Positions 1-10,026 of a stretch of 64,000 nt of DNA are shown here, in pieces. Made by a program: the position numbers and the translations under genes. The stretch spans positions 1-64,000 of the forward strand of contig CAVBMG010000001.1 in NCBI GenBank assembly GCA_963596435.1, written 5' to 3'. The DNA comes from COE1 sp963596435 (GTDB taxonomy: Bacteria; Bacillota; Clostridia; Lachnospirales; Lachnospiraceae). The notes under the pieces are model-generated. The model ran no database searches, was not told the DNA's origin, and saw only the letters and a program-made list of their open reading frames with translations. Within the stretch, counting starts at the first letter, position 1; every line of letters starts with the position of its first letter.

Positions 1-16
1 TTAACAACAAAAAAAT

Positions 17-53
17 GCCGTATTTATGCGGCTTTTGGCGTTTCACAAACGCC
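17..53. terminator. Two adjacent hairpins at the window edge; possible terminator or insertion-sequence end
   Basis: Positions 17-32 form a GCCG/CGGC hairpin followed by TTTT, which resembles a weak rho-independent terminator. Directly after it, 37-53 is a perfect 7-bp hairpin (GGCGTTT, three-base loop, AAACGCC) followed by TA. The same hairpin followed by CCTA forms the right end of the two transposase remnants at 24022-24779 and 60091-60757. This edge may therefore be the right end of a third related element whose body lies outside the window. The sequence before the hairpin differs from the other two ends, so a plain terminator is equally possible. Confidence 0.4.
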
Positions 54-87
54 TAATATTAATATTAACTAACAAGGAGATAAAAGT

Positions 88-2115
88 ATGCGTACGCAAT
101 TAATAAACGGTGTAATAATTGGGGAAAAATATCAGATTACAACAGTATTAGGAGAAAATCCGGTTGGAATTACCTATGCAGGTGTTGTAGTACAGAACGG
201 TCAGAAAGTTGTTATCCGGGAGTTCATGCCACTGGATGATTGTGAGAGAGCAGACGATCATATAACAGTTAATGGCTCAGACAGATTTGAACAGGAGAAA
301 CAAAAATATAGTGCAAATGCAAGAATTCTGTATGCAACACAGGGATTACAGTCAGTAGCACAGGTATATGAATTACTGGAAGAGAATGGAACTGTATATA
401 CGATTATGGAGTATGTGGAAGGTATTAGTCTGGAAGCTTATCTGACACAGAATAGGAACAGATTTCCAGTGGAAAGAATGCAGGTATTATTGCAGCCGCT
501 TTTTACAGATTTTGCCCGTTTACAGGATATGGGATTTGTGCATGGAAATATTTCACCGGACAATCTGATTTTCAACAATACGGGTAACTTGAAGTTAGTG
601 GGATTTGGATATATTCAGGGGAAGGTATCACCTCAGGGCAGCGTCTACGCACCTGTGGAAATGTATCAGGGCCAGGTGAATATTTCAGCAGATGTATATG
701 CATTATGTGCAACGATTTACAGATGCATTACAGGGATTGTGCCACCAAGTGCATATCAGAGATTAAGTCAGGATACATTACAGAAGCCTTCTGCTTTGGG
801 GGTTACGATAGCACCAGGTTTAGAAAATGCGTTGATCATGGGATTAAATGTACAGAATACGAGCCGGTTTCAGGCGATGAAAGCTTTTCAGAGAGCTTTT
901 GGACAAGTTCAGGAAACGATAACTACAGTAACTAAGAAAGAAGAGAAGAAACGGAAAGAAAATAAAAAAGAAAATAAGAAAGATAACAATTCCCAAAAGA
1001 GTGGTAATGGGGGAACGATAGCACTCATTGTAGTGGGATGTGTTCTTGTAATCGGCCTTGGTGTTTCGGCTTTTGTTCTGGCGAATCAACTGTTCGGCAA
1101 AAATACCAAATCAGATCTTGCGGAGATTGAAACAGAAGAATCCACAGAAGAGACGACTGAAACATCAACGGATAATTCAGAAGAGGCGTCACAGTATGAG
1201 CAGATGCTTGCAGAAGGAAAGTATGATGAAGTGATCAATCAAATTGTTACTTTGTCCAATACTACAGATCTTTCAGCAGAGCAAAAGGACACATTGTCAC
1301 AGATTCTGAAACAGGCAATGGATGCACAGTATTCTGATTTTGAAAGTAAAGTAGCAGCTGGTAAAAATGCCAATGACTATGACACGGTATTTTCACAGCT
1401 TACAGAAGAGGAGAACTTATACATCCAATTACAGTCTAACAGTCTTGCGTCTATATACGCTGATCTGCAGAAGATAGCAGATAAGAATGTTGAAATGCAG
1501 AAGAGTCATGCAGAGTATCTCATGAATGATGTTATTTATACTGCGGCAGCTAACCTGGATGAGAATGGACTGAACAGCGCACTTACTCAGTTACAGGATT
1601 ATGTATATGATGGAATCATTGCAAGTGATGAGTATCAGAAAAACAGAGAGAGTGCATATACCAAATATGTAATTGCAAAGATTACATCATATAATAATGC
1701 AGGAACTGATGCACAGACTATTTTGCAGTATATTGATACAAATCTCGCCAACACAGGCAACAACAGTCAGGTATTGGAATTCTGGGATTATTATAATGCT
1801 CTGCTCGGAAGAAATGTAATGGATGCAACAATAAGACATCAATCTGGTAATGGATATATTCTGGAATACAGCAATTCAGTAAATCTGACAATATCAGATG
1901 TGGATTATCTTTCACAGTATGAGGTGAAATTAGCAGTATATGAGATATTTGCAAGACATGGTAAGATTTTCAGCGATTCAGCACTGAATGAGTATTTCCA
2001 ATCCTTTAGCTGGTATCAGCCTTCTTCTAATTTTGACGATAGTGTATTAAATGAGTATGAGAAGAGTAATCTGGATTTACTCATTGGCTACCAGAGAAGT
2101 ATGGGTTACAGATAA
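88..2115 (+). CDS. Membrane-anchored pseudokinase with extracellular YARHG domain, T7SS-associated
   Basis: This 675-residue protein has an N-terminal Ser/Thr-kinase-like fold (about residues 10-275), a Lys/Asn-rich linker, one membrane segment (about 310-335), an acidic Thr/Glu stretch, a helical extracellular region and a C-terminal YARHG-type domain (ARHG near residue 645). Three catalytic positions are changed: the VAIK lysine is Arg44, the HRD aspartate region reads HGN (152-154), and DFG reads GFG (172-174). It is thus probably a pseudokinase. EssB/YukC of Firmicutes T7SS also joins a pseudokinase to one membrane helix and an outer domain, so an EssB-like scaffold role next to EssC is a reasonable inference. 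The start follows an AAGGAGA ribosome binding site. No direct homology to EssB could be tested. Confidence 0.75.
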   Translation: MRTQLINGVIIGEKYQITTVLGENPVGITYAGVVVQNGQKVVIREFMPLDDCERADDHITVNGSDRFEQEKQKYSANARILYATQGLQSVAQVYELLEENGTVYTIMEYVEGISLEAYLTQNRNRFPVERMQVLLQPLFTDFARLQDMGFVHGNISPDNLIFNNTGNLKLVGFGYIQGKVSPQGSVYAPVEMYQGQVNISADVYALCATIYRCITGIVPPSAYQRLSQDTLQKPSALGVTIAPGLENALIMGLNVQNTSRFQAMKAFQRAFGQVQETITTVTKKEEKKRKENKKENKKDNNSQKSGNGGTIALIVVGCVLVIGLGVSAFVLANQLFGKNTKSDLAEIETEESTEETTETSTDNSEEASQYEQMLAEGKYDEVINQIVTLSNTTDLSAEQKDTLSQILKQAMDAQYSDFESKVAAGKNANDYDTVFSQLTEEENLYIQLQSNSLASIYADLQKIADKNVEMQKSHAEYLMNDVIYTAAANLDENGLNSALTQLQDYVYDGIIASDEYQKNRESAYTKYVIAKITSYNNAGTDAQTILQYIDTNLANTGNNSQVLEFWDYYNALLGRNVMDATIRHQSGNGYILEYSNSVNLTISDVDYLSQYEVKLAVYEIFARHGKIFSDSALNEYFQSFSWYQPSSNFDDSVLNEYEKSNLDLLIGYQRSMGYR

Positions 2116-2117
2116 GT

Positions 2118-3305
2118 ATGCAGATGAAGAAAATACGATACATATGTGCAATGTTTTTTATTATTTACTGTTCCTTTGGAATGAGAGTGAGTGCACAGGA
2201 AGAGAACATATATTATGTGAAACAGGATGGTAGTGGTGATTTTATTTCTATTCAGGATGGAGTGGATCAGGCAGAGGATGGTGCTGTTTTGATAATTGCT
2301 CCGGGAATTTATAATGAAGCTGTTACCGTCACAGATAAGACCATCAGATTAGTAGGAACAAACCGTGAAAAATGCATTATTATGGCAAGTGCAGAGAATT
2401 ATCATAGTGTACCACTTACTATAAGTGCAGGTGTGGTAAGTAATCTTACAATCTATGGTAAGAATCTAAATGGCGAATATATACAGCCAATCAGATTGGA
2501 TGAGGCTTCTGTATATGAATGGCAGGATACCTTTCCGGGTTATGCCATTCATATAGATCAGGATTATTCTTATGGGCGTGAACTGGTCATAGATAACTGT
2601 AAAGTAATATCTGACAGCAATCAGTGTATAGGAATCGGCAGCAGAGGCAACAGCAGAATACAGATATCAAACAGTGAGTTAATTGCCAATGGGCAGGGAG
2701 GATGTATCTATCTGCATAATAATTCCAACCCGGAGCTTGGTGGAGAGGCACAGTTCATCATGCAGAATTGCAAGATGACGAATTATAAATGTCCGTATAT
2801 TATGGCATTACATTCCATGGGAAATACCAATCCTTTGTATCTTACCTTTGAAAATGTAAAAACAGCTACAGTAGCCTATGAGGACATGACATGTTACAAT
2901 CCTTGGAATTGCAATACATGGTTTGATGTACGTACGTTGCAGTCATACAGTGTGAAACAGTATTTACAGGACAATGGATATTATACGGCTGCACAGGATG
3001 ACCTGATACATGTATACAGTGTAGATAAAAGAAAAAAATTAAATGCATATCTGCAAAATAATTCCCTTTTAAAGGACTCACCTGAATTAAAAGAAGGAAT
3101 TACAGTCCTTCAGTCAGAGACAAAAGGCAGAGCGGACGAGGTAAATAACGGGGTATGTCAAATTATTGATATAGCCAATGCAGATTATGAAGCACAGGCA
3201 GATGGATGGTGTGGACTTGCAGGAATCTATCTGACTGAAGAAAGTAAAGAGAATACTTTGATTGAGATGAATTATCCGTTGACAAATATAAACACAAATC
3301 AATAG
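2118..3305 (+). CDS. Secreted right-handed beta-helix protein, pectinesterase-like
   Basis: The protein has 395 residues and starts with a Sec-type signal peptide (about 1-26). It then has the opening typical of pectin methylesterase-like beta-helix proteins (YYVKQDGSGDF at about 33-43, then APGIYNE). The middle part (about 60-220) shows irregular beta-helix repeats rich in Asn and Ile. The catalytic Asp/Arg set of true pectinesterases was not clearly found, so enzymatic activity is uncertain. It starts 2 nt after the pseudokinase gene and ends just before essC, so it is co-transcribed with the T7SS genes. ATG at 2118 or 2124 could be the start; neither has a strong ribosome binding site, which suggests translational coupling. 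It may be a surface carbohydrate-binding or cell-wall-modifying protein. Confidence 0.65.
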   Translation: MQMKKIRYICAMFFIIYCSFGMRVSAQEENIYYVKQDGSGDFISIQDGVDQAEDGAVLIIAPGIYNEAVTVTDKTIRLVGTNREKCIIMASAENYHSVPLTISAGVVSNLTIYGKNLNGEYIQPIRLDEASVYEWQDTFPGYAIHIDQDYSYGRELVIDNCKVISDSNQCIGIGSRGNSRIQISNSELIANGQGGCIYLHNNSNPELGGEAQFIMQNCKMTNYKCPYIMALHSMGNTNPLYLTFENVKTATVAYEDMTCYNPWNCNTWFDVRTLQSYSVKQYLQDNGYYTAAQDDLIHVYSVDKRKKLNAYLQNNSLLKDSPELKEGITVLQSETKGRADEVNNGVCQIIDIANADYEAQADGWCGLAGIYLTEESKENTLIEMNYPLTNINTNQ

Positions 3306-3326
3306 TGGGAAAAGGAAATCAAAATT

Positions 3327-6300
3327 ATGAATTTTGTATTTTTGGTACATACAACACAGGCATATAAAAAATATTTATTACCTTCTGTGAATAATACAGA
3401 TTATACAATTGTTCTGAAAAAAGAGATATTTAACTTTTCATCGGATCTGGAAATCAAGTTGGAGAATATTGAAGGCAACTGGTTCTTTACCCAGACAGAC
3501 ACGTATATTCTGTATGATTCCATAACAAAAGAAAATTATTTTCAGAGAGCGATACAAAATCAGGATCTGCTGTCCATAAATGCGCCTGGTTATGAAACCA
3601 TTAATATTTTAATTCAGCAAAAGGCAAGCTCGTTCCATGTGTTTTCAAAATATGATATTCGATATACAGATAATATTACAATTGGTAAAAACGAGTCTAA
3701 TGATATTCAGTGTAATATACTGAATCTGATATCGAGGGAGCACGCTGTAATCAGAAGAAACGGTAATGACTTTATTTTACAGGATATCAGTGCAAATGGA
3801 GTATACATTAATGACATAAGAATCAGGGGAACGCACAAACTGGAATTCGGAGATTACATTGATATCTTTGGATTGTGCATTGTGTACCTGGATGGAATAC
3901 TTGCAATTAATACAGAAAATGATACTGTCAGAATTAACAGCAATAAGCTGAGAGAATATGAAGAGATTCCTGATAATACACCTGTAGTACCGTCTCTTAC
4001 ATCTGATAAGAAACTGTATCATCGTTCTCCAAGACAAGTATACAAGATGGACGATGAGGAGATAGAGATTGAGGCTCCACCACAGCCTAAAACACAGAAT
4101 AAGCGTCCTTTATCCATGATTATAGGACCTTCTCTTACCATGGCGCTTCCCATGATATTTGGATGTCTTCTTACAGTATTCAGTTCCAGAGCCAGTGGAG
4201 GCAGAAGTGGTATCTTCATGTATACTGGAATTATAACTGCGGTATCTTCTGCACTGATAGGTGTTTCCTGGACATTGATAAATCTAAGATATGAGAAACG
4301 AAAAGTCGATGAGGAAGAATTACATCGATTTGATGCCTATCATCAGTATCTGGTAGATACAGCTAATATGATAAAAGAAAAATATGAGAAAAATACAAAT
4401 TATCTTAGAAAAATGTATTTATCAGCAGAAGAATGTAGCAGTTATGATGAGAATTCTCCCCTTTTGTGGAATAGAAACAGAAATCATAAGGACTTTCTAA
4501 GCCACAGAATAGGTATTGGAAATATTCCTTTTCAAGTGCCTATTACGATACCCAAGGAACGTTTTTCTCTATTGATCGACTCGCTGTCAGAGAAACCATC
4601 TGCAATTAAGGAAAATTACAAAGAGTTAAAACAGGTTCCTATCTGTGTAGATCTGCTGGAACACAATCTGATCGGCATAATCGGTGGAGACGGCAAAAGA
4701 GGAGCCATTGATATTATGCATGCTCTGGTATCACAGATTGCAGCATCCAATTGTTATACAGATGTAAAAATGGCTTTTATTTATGATTCGCAGAAAGAAC
4801 TAATAGAAGACTGGAGTTATTTGAAATGGTTTCCACATGTATGGTCAGAGGATAAGAAGACCCGTTATATAGCAGGAAATAAGTCAGAAATCAGCGACGT
4901 GCTGTATGAGATTACCAAAGTATTCAGGACACGTATGGAGGAAAAGGAAAATCGTTCTGCTAAAAATATAATATATAAACCATATTATGTCCTTTTCGTA
5001 TCAGATCCGGAACTGTTGGAAGGCGAAATGATCACGAAATATATATATGATACTGATCAGAATTATGGGATTACTACAGTATTCCTGACGGATTCTTATG
5101 ATGCACTTCCTAATGAATGTAATTATGTAATACAAAATGATGCCTTTTTCAAAGGAATGTATGGTGTAACGGATGATATGGACGAGAGAATTCCTATTGA
5201 GTTTGATTTTGTTCATAACATTCAGATAGAGAAAATGGCAAGAACTCTGGCGGATATAGAAGTAAATGAAAGTGAAATGGGAGGAGATATTCCAAATTCC
5301 CTTACTTTCTTTGATATGCTGGGCATACATGGCATGCAGGAATTACATGTACTGGATAACTGGAGAAAGAACCGTACTTATGAGAGTATGCGTGCCATGA
5401 TTGGACAAAAAGCCGGCGGAGCACCTATGTATTTGGATATTCATGAAAAATATCATGGACCGCATGGTCTGGTAGAAGGTACAACAGGTTCTGGTAAGAG
5501 TGAGACACTACAGACTTATATATTATCACTGGCAATTAATTACAGCCCGGATGATGTTGGCTTTTTCCTGATCGATTATAAGGGTGGTGGTATGGCGAAC
5601 CTCTTTGAGGGATTACCACACATGATTGGACAGATATCCAATCTTTCCGGTAATCAGGTCAAGCGTGCAATGGTATCTATCAAGAGTGAAAATGTCCGGA
5701 GACAGAGAATCTTTAATGAATATGGTGTAAATAATATCAACTTATATACACGTCTGTATAAGAACAATGAAGCGACAATTCCTATTCCACATTTGTTTAT
5801 TGTCATAGATGAGTTCGCTGAGTTAAAAAGAGAGGAACCTGATTTCATGCGGGAACTGATCAGTGTTGCTCAGGTAGGACGAAGTCTGGGTGTACATCTG
5901 ATTCTGGCAACCCAGAAACCAAGTGGTACAGTAGATGATAACATATGGAGTAATTCCAAGTTCAGGTTATGTCTGCGTGTGCAGGACAGACAGGATAGTA
6001 CGGATATGCTTCACAGACCGGATGCAGCATATATTACCCAGGCCGGACGATGCTATATGCAGGTCGGTAATGATGAATTATTTGAATTATTCCAGTCAGG
6101 CTGGAGTGGAGCTGTCTATGATGAAGAGAATGCAGGCGCCAATGGGGATATTGCCCATATGGTATCTGATTCAGGTAAAGCGGCATTAGTTGGTAAGAGA
6201 GCCAAATTAAAGTACAAGGATAATGCCAAGAAGAAATGGATCAGCCAATTGGCAGAGGTGATGGATCGTACAGTGCAGACATGTGAAGTACTGGATGACA

Positions 6301-8294
6301 CAGTAATTCGAAATATTTTCGATGCATTGGAACAAAATAAGATAGAGTATCCTTACAGCCAGTATAATGAAGTCAGAATTCGGGATTTCCTTACAGCCTA
6401 TCAACAGATACAGCAGGGAACAACGAACGTGGATGCTGACCATAGAGCACAGTATATTCTTGATTATGCACAGAGCCATAGACTCAAGCTTCCGGAAAAG
6501 AAAGAGAAGACACAGCTGGATGCAATTGTGGAATATCTGAGCGTTATGGCATTGAAGAATGGTTATACATATAAACAGCAGCTGTGGCTGCCTGTATTGC
6601 CGGAACAGCTGTATTTGTCAGAACTTGCAGGATATCAGGAATTATTTGATGGACAGCAGTGGAAGAACACTGGAGCAGAGGAATGGCAATTAGAGATTGC
6701 GCTTGGTATGTATGATGATCCTGTAAACCAGACACAGGATACATTAAAAGTGAATCTGTCACAGAATGGTAACCATGCTGTAATAGGTACGATAGTCAGT
6801 GGAAAGAGTACATTGCTGCAATCTATGTTATATGCATTTATAAACAAATATACACCTGCAGATATCAATATCTATGGACTTGATTACAGTGCAAAGATGA
6901 TGTCAGCGTTTGAGACGATGCCTCATGTGGGCGGTATTGTTTATGAAGGTCAGGACGATAAACTGGCGAAGTTTTTCACAATGATCAATGATATTCTGGA
7001 AGAGAGAAAGAAACTTTTCAAAGGCGGTAACTACAGCCAGTACGTGCGTGTAAATGGTGTGGTTCTTCCTGCAATATTAATCGTTATAGACAATTACGGT
7101 AATTTCAGAGCCAAAACCAATAATGTGTATGATGAAATTATGCTGCAATTGTCAAAAGACGGAGTCAGCTATGGAATTTTCCTGATTATTTCAGGTGGTG
7201 GTTTCAGTGCAATGGAGATACCAAGCAGGCTGGGTGAGAACCTGAGAACAGTGCTTTGTCTTGAGATGAATGACAAATTCCAGTATGCAGATGCAATGCA
7301 TACAGTACATATTGATACAATGCCGGAAGCAAATGTGAAAGGCAGAGGTATTGCCAAAGTGGGAGAAGATATTCTGGAATTCCAGACAGCATTGGCAGTA
7401 GAGGCATCAGATGATTTCCAGAGAATAGAGAAGATCAAGGCACTGGGAGACAGTATGAAAGCAGCATGGACGGGAAGAACTGCAAAGCAGATTCCAGAGA
7501 TTCCAGAGAAACCAGTCTGGTCAGAATATGCGAAGCTGGAAGATGTGGAGAAGCTTCTGGCAGATGACAGACATGTACCGATTGGTTACAATGCACAGAA
7601 CGCAGCCATCTACGGTATTGACCTGAGCAGAACATATTGCTATCTGATAACCGGTAAATCAAGAAGTGGCAAGACGAATCTGCTGAAAGCTGTTCTTAAC
7701 AGTGCACAGGCAAAAGGCGGTGAAATAGTAATATTTGACTTCAAGATGGAAATGCCGTATCTGAAGAATCAGGAGAACATTACGTACATAGATTCCAATA
7801 CAGGTCTTTATGAGTTTTTCCAGGCATTATTGCCTGAGTTCGTAAAACGCAATAAATGGAAGAAGGAAAAAATACAAGGTGGTATTTCAGATGAAGAGCT
7901 TTATCAGGAAATGTGTCGTTTCCAGGCAAAATATTTCCTGCTTCCAGATATAGCAAGCTTTATAGAGCATGTGAAAAATCCGGGAGAAGCAGGAAATGCA
8001 AAGGCATTTATTGAGAATCTTCTGGATAAAGGAAGTATGCATAATGTATACTGGTTTGCATGTTTACAGCCGGATGATGTAAACAGACTTGGCGGTACAA
8101 GAATGTATGATCTGTTCATACGGTATAAGACAGGTATGCATTTTGGCGGTAATGTTTCAGCCCAGAGAATCTTTAATTTTGACTATATTCCATATAATGA
8201 GCAGTCCAAATCATTGAAAGCCGGTATAGGTCTAGTACCTTCTCAGGAAGAAGAAACAGTGCGTAAGGTTGTCATACCGTTAGTGAAAGGATAA
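3327..8294 (+). CDS. essC: Type VII secretion ATPase EssC (FHA + three FtsK/SpoIIIE domains)
   Basis: This 1655-residue protein has the full EssC layout. It has N-terminal FHA-type domains (the second at about residues 100-190, with GKNESNDI and SREHAVI motifs), two membrane helices (about 265-315) and three FtsK/SpoIIIE ATPase modules. Walker A motifs are GTTGSGKS (about 717-724), GTIVSGKS (about 1154-1161) and GKSRSGKT (about 1443-1450). Walker B is intact in the first (LFIVIDEFAE); the second reads IVIDNYG, losing the glutamate; the third is degenerate. This agrees with the known pattern in which the first module does most of the catalysis. EssC is the motor and coupling protein that exports WXG100 and LXG substrates. 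An AAAGGA ribosome binding site precedes the ATG. Confidence 0.95.
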   Translation: MNFVFLVHTTQAYKKYLLPSVNNTDYTIVLKKEIFNFSSDLEIKLENIEGNWFFTQTDTYILYDSITKENYFQRAIQNQDLLSINAPGYETINILIQQKASSFHVFSKYDIRYTDNITIGKNESNDIQCNILNLISREHAVIRRNGNDFILQDISANGVYINDIRIRGTHKLEFGDYIDIFGLCIVYLDGILAINTENDTVRINSNKLREYEEIPDNTPVVPSLTSDKKLYHRSPRQVYKMDDEEIEIEAPPQPKTQNKRPLSMIIGPSLTMALPMIFGCLLTVFSSRASGGRSGIFMYTGIITAVSSALIGVSWTLINLRYEKRKVDEEELHRFDAYHQYLVDTANMIKEKYEKNTNYLRKMYLSAEECSSYDENSPLLWNRNRNHKDFLSHRIGIGNIPFQVPITIPKERFSLLIDSLSEKPSAIKENYKELKQVPICVDLLEHNLIGIIGGDGKRGAIDIMHALVSQIAASNCYTDVKMAFIYDSQKELIEDWSYLKWFPHVWSEDKKTRYIAGNKSEISDVLYEITKVFRTRMEEKENRSAKNIIYKPYYVLFVSDPELLEGEMITKYIYDTDQNYGITTVFLTDSYDALPNECNYVIQNDAFFKGMYGVTDDMDERIPIEFDFVHNIQIEKMARTLADIEVNESEMGGDIPNSLTFFDMLGIHGMQELHVLDNWRKNRTYESMRAMIGQKAGGAPMYLDIHEKYHGPHGLVEGTTGSGKSETLQTYILSLAINYSPDDVGFFLIDYKGGGMANLFEGLPHMIGQISNLSGNQVKRAMVSIKSENVRRQRIFNEYGVNNINLYTRLYKNNEATIPIPHLFIVIDEFAELKREEPDFMRELISVAQVGRSLGVHLILATQKPSGTVDDNIWSNSKFRLCLRVQDRQDSTDMLHRPDAAYITQAGRCYMQVGNDELFELFQSGWSGAVYDEENAGANGDIAHMVSDSGKAALVGKRAKLKYKDNAKKKWISQLAEVMDRTVQTCEVLDDTVIRNIFDALEQNKIEYPYSQYNEVRIRDFLTAYQQIQQGTTNVDADHRAQYILDYAQSHRLKLPEKKEKTQLDAIVEYLSVMALKNGYTYKQQLWLPVLPEQLYLSELAGYQELFDGQQWKNTGAEEWQLEIALGMYDDPVNQTQDTLKVNLSQNGNHAVIGTIVSGKSTLLQSMLYAFINKYTPADINIYGLDYSAKMMSAFETMPHVGGIVYEGQDDKLAKFFTMINDILEERKKLFKGGNYSQYVRVNGVVLPAILIVIDNYGNFRAKTNNVYDEIMLQLSKDGVSYGIFLIISGGGFSAMEIPSRLGENLRTVLCLEMNDKFQYADAMHTVHIDTMPEANVKGRGIAKVGEDILEFQTALAVEASDDFQRIEKIKALGDSMKAAWTGRTAKQIPEIPEKPVWSEYAKLEDVEKLLADDRHVPIGYNAQNAAIYGIDLSRTYCYLITGKSRSGKTNLLKAVLNSAQAKGGEIVIFDFKMEMPYLKNQENITYIDSNTGLYEFFQALLPEFVKRNKWKKEKIQGGISDEELYQEMCRFQAKYFLLPDIASFIEHVKNPGEAGNAKAFIENLLDKGSMHNVYWFACLQPDDVNRLGGTRMYDLFIRYKTGMHFGGNVSAQRIFNFDYIPYNEQSKSLKAGIGLVPSQEEETVRKVVIPLVKG

Positions 8295-8298
8295 AAAG

Positions 8299-9015
8299 AT
8301 GTATTCATTAGCAGCATATGATAAAGACGAGAAAGAGTGTATACAGCTTAAACAGATATGTAAAGATATGGCTGCACTTCTGACAGACGATTACTGGAAT
8401 ATGGATCTGGTTGCGCAAATGGCTCAGTTTCGTCAGATGATAGAACAAAAGCCTCTGATAGATATGATGTTGTATGATGTAACTATGCAGGAAGCAATGG
8501 ATTATCTGCCAGATTTCAGAAAAGAGTATTTACAGACTCAGCTTATGATTATCGCTGATCTTCACACGTCCCCTATGGAATATATGAAACCGGGGATCAT
8601 GGCAAGTTCTTTGCTCCTGAGACCCTGGACCGAGCAACAGGCGCAGGAAGTTCTTAAAGAATTCATGCAGGCATACATCGAAAAGAACAGGGAACAGGAT
8701 GGTTCCAGAGTATTCGTGATTGAGTCAAAGGAAGGTAAGCTTCATGTACCATATGAACAGATATATTTCTTTGAAGCACGGGAAAAGAAGATCTATGTAT
8801 GCGCGGGAAAAGAAGAATACGGGTTTTACGATACGATAGACAATCTGGAGAGCAGACTTCCTGACCAGTTTATTCGATGTCATAGAGGCTTTATAGTGAA
8901 CAGATATAAGATCAGGAAAGTCATGCTTTCACAGGGACTGGTCAGTCTGATAGATGATTTTGAAGTTCCTCTGTCAAGAAGCTATAAGCCGGTATTAAAG
9001 GAATTGGGTAAATGA
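8299..9015 (+). CDS. LytTR-type DNA-binding regulator with degenerate receiver-like N-terminus
   Basis: The C-terminal half (about residues 135-235) is a LytTR domain: VFVIESKEGKLHVPYEQIYFFEAREKKIYV, then RCHRGFIVN and PLSRSYK near the end, all typical for this DNA-binding fold. The N-terminal half is shaped like a receiver domain but lacks the usual acidic pocket and phosphorylated Asp context, so it may respond to something other than a kinase. It lies 4 nt after essC and overlaps the next gene by 4 nt. LytTR proteins bind pairs of short direct repeats about two helical turns apart. Such pairs occur upstream of 10027 and 11510 in this locus, making self-locus control a good hypothesis. Confidence 0.85.
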   Translation: MYSLAAYDKDEKECIQLKQICKDMAALLTDDYWNMDLVAQMAQFRQMIEQKPLIDMMLYDVTMQEAMDYLPDFRKEYLQTQLMIIADLHTSPMEYMKPGIMASSLLLRPWTEQQAQEVLKEFMQAYIEKNREQDGSRVFVIESKEGKLHVPYEQIYFFEAREKKIYVCAGKEEYGFYDTIDNLESRLPDQFIRCHRGFIVNRYKIRKVMLSQGLVSLIDDFEVPLSRSYKPVLKELGK

Positions 9016-9686
9016 ATGATAAAATAACAAAGGGTTATTATGTATTGGAGACAGAACTGGCTGTATTGTTTGCGTTACAAAAAATAGAGAATCTATATGG
9101 CATACAACTGGAATGTGCAGAAAGCATGACTAAAGAACAGCTGTATAGAACCGTATTTAACCTGCTAAAGAAAGGGTTCGTTGTACAGCAGGATAAAACA
9201 GGAGCATGCCTGGTGTCAGAGGATGTGGAGCGTTGGCTTGTAACGATAGGGCGATCAGAGCATTTCTGGGTATATGCAGACAGGGATGAATTGATTCCTG
9301 AAAGCTATTTTTACATTTGGAATAATGAAGTCGTATGGATACAGGATGGCAGCATAAATGGCAGTCAACTGTGTATTCATGAAATAAACAAAAGAGAAAT
9401 GTTGGAATTATTTGCACAATGGGGTGTCCCAATGATAGATGAGTCTGATTCTGCAATAGAGAAAGAGCTTTTGCAGAAAATGGAGATTTATTACGAACAG
9501 TCTAAAGAGCAATTGTTACAACAGAATGGAATAAAAGCGGTTATCCAGGAATTTAATATGAAATCCTACAGCAAAGAGAAACAAATTCTAAAACTGCAAA
9601 GAGGGATTGATCAGTATATAATCTGCAGTAATAAAGAGAGAAGCTGGGGAACACCGATTAAGGAAGGAGGAGAGGATGAAATATGA
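9012..9686 (+). CDS. T7SS-associated protein of unknown function
   Basis: This 224-residue cytoplasmic protein has no signal peptide or membrane helix. It overlaps the LytTR gene (ATGA overlap) and the following ubiquitin-like gene by 4 nt, so the three are translationally coupled. The N-terminal third (TKGYYVLETELAVLFALQKI, then LYRTVFNLLKKGFVVQ) looks like a small helical, winged-helix-like unit. The middle part alternates short beta strands. Its position between EssC and the EsaB-like protein suggests a chaperone or assembly role, possibly like EspG-type or DUF5081 proteins. This is inference from context; no motif proves it. Confidence 0.6.
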   Translation: MNDKITKGYYVLETELAVLFALQKIENLYGIQLECAESMTKEQLYRTVFNLLKKGFVVQQDKTGACLVSEDVERWLVTIGRSEHFWVYADRDELIPESYFYIWNNEVVWIQDGSINGSQLCIHEINKREMLELFAQWGVPMIDESDSAIEKELLQKMEIYYEQSKEQLLQQNGIKAVIQEFNMKSYSKEKQILKLQRGIDQYIICSNKERSWGTPIKEGGEDEI

Positions 9687-9931
9687 TATTAGTGGATGTG
9701 TTTGTACCCTCTGTAGATACCGTATATGATTTTCAACTGGATGAAAATGCTGCAATAGGGATGCTGGTTGAAGAAATGGGCGAGATGGTTGGTCAGAAAG
9801 AGCATGGTCAGATAGGGGGAAATGTAGAGAAGCTATGTCTGTGTTCTCTCGGCAGCAGAAGAATCCTGCCCAAGAATAGAACATTGGCAGAGTGTGAGAT
9901 TGTTACGGGAGATAAACTGATGCTTTTATAG
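9683..9931 (+). CDS. esaB: EsaB/YukD-like ubiquitin-fold T7SS protein
   Basis: The 82-residue product has the size and pattern of EsaB/YukD: a beta strand opening (ILVDVFVPSVDTVYDFQLD), an amphipathic helix (MLVEEMGEMVG), and a closing ubiquitin-like strand set ending ITGDKLMLL-like (VTGDKLMLL). EsaB is a small cytoplasmic ubiquitin-like subunit of Firmicutes T7SS machines needed for secretion in several species. The gene overlaps the preceding one by 4 nt and ends the first transcription unit of the locus. A promoter with a conserved upstream motif begins over its stop codon. Confidence 0.75.
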   Translation: MILVDVFVPSVDTVYDFQLDENAAIGMLVEEMGEMVGQKEHGQIGGNVEKLCLCSLGSRRILPKNRTLAECEIVTGDKLMLL

Positions 9932-9998
9932 GTTATTCATCCGAAGAAATCATCTATCTGTCAGAAAATAATATTCCAAAGAGGAGCTGTGTTACAAT
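9928..9998 (+). promoter_or_regulatory. Promoter with LytTR-like direct-repeat site, copy 1
   Basis: ATAGGTTAT (9928-9936) and a weaker repeat ATCATCTAT (9949-9957) start 21 nt apart. They are followed by TCAGAAAAT at 9961-9969 and a TACAAT -10 box at 9993-9998. No good -35 box is present, so an activator is likely. The same elements recur at 11390-11460 with identical offsets of 21, 33 and 65 nt. Two repeats spaced by two helical turns fit LytTR binding, and a LytTR gene lies 1 kb upstream. Regulator identity is inferred. Confidence 0.6.
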
Positions 9999-10026
9999 AC
10001 GGACATAGCAAATAAAGGAGCAGACA

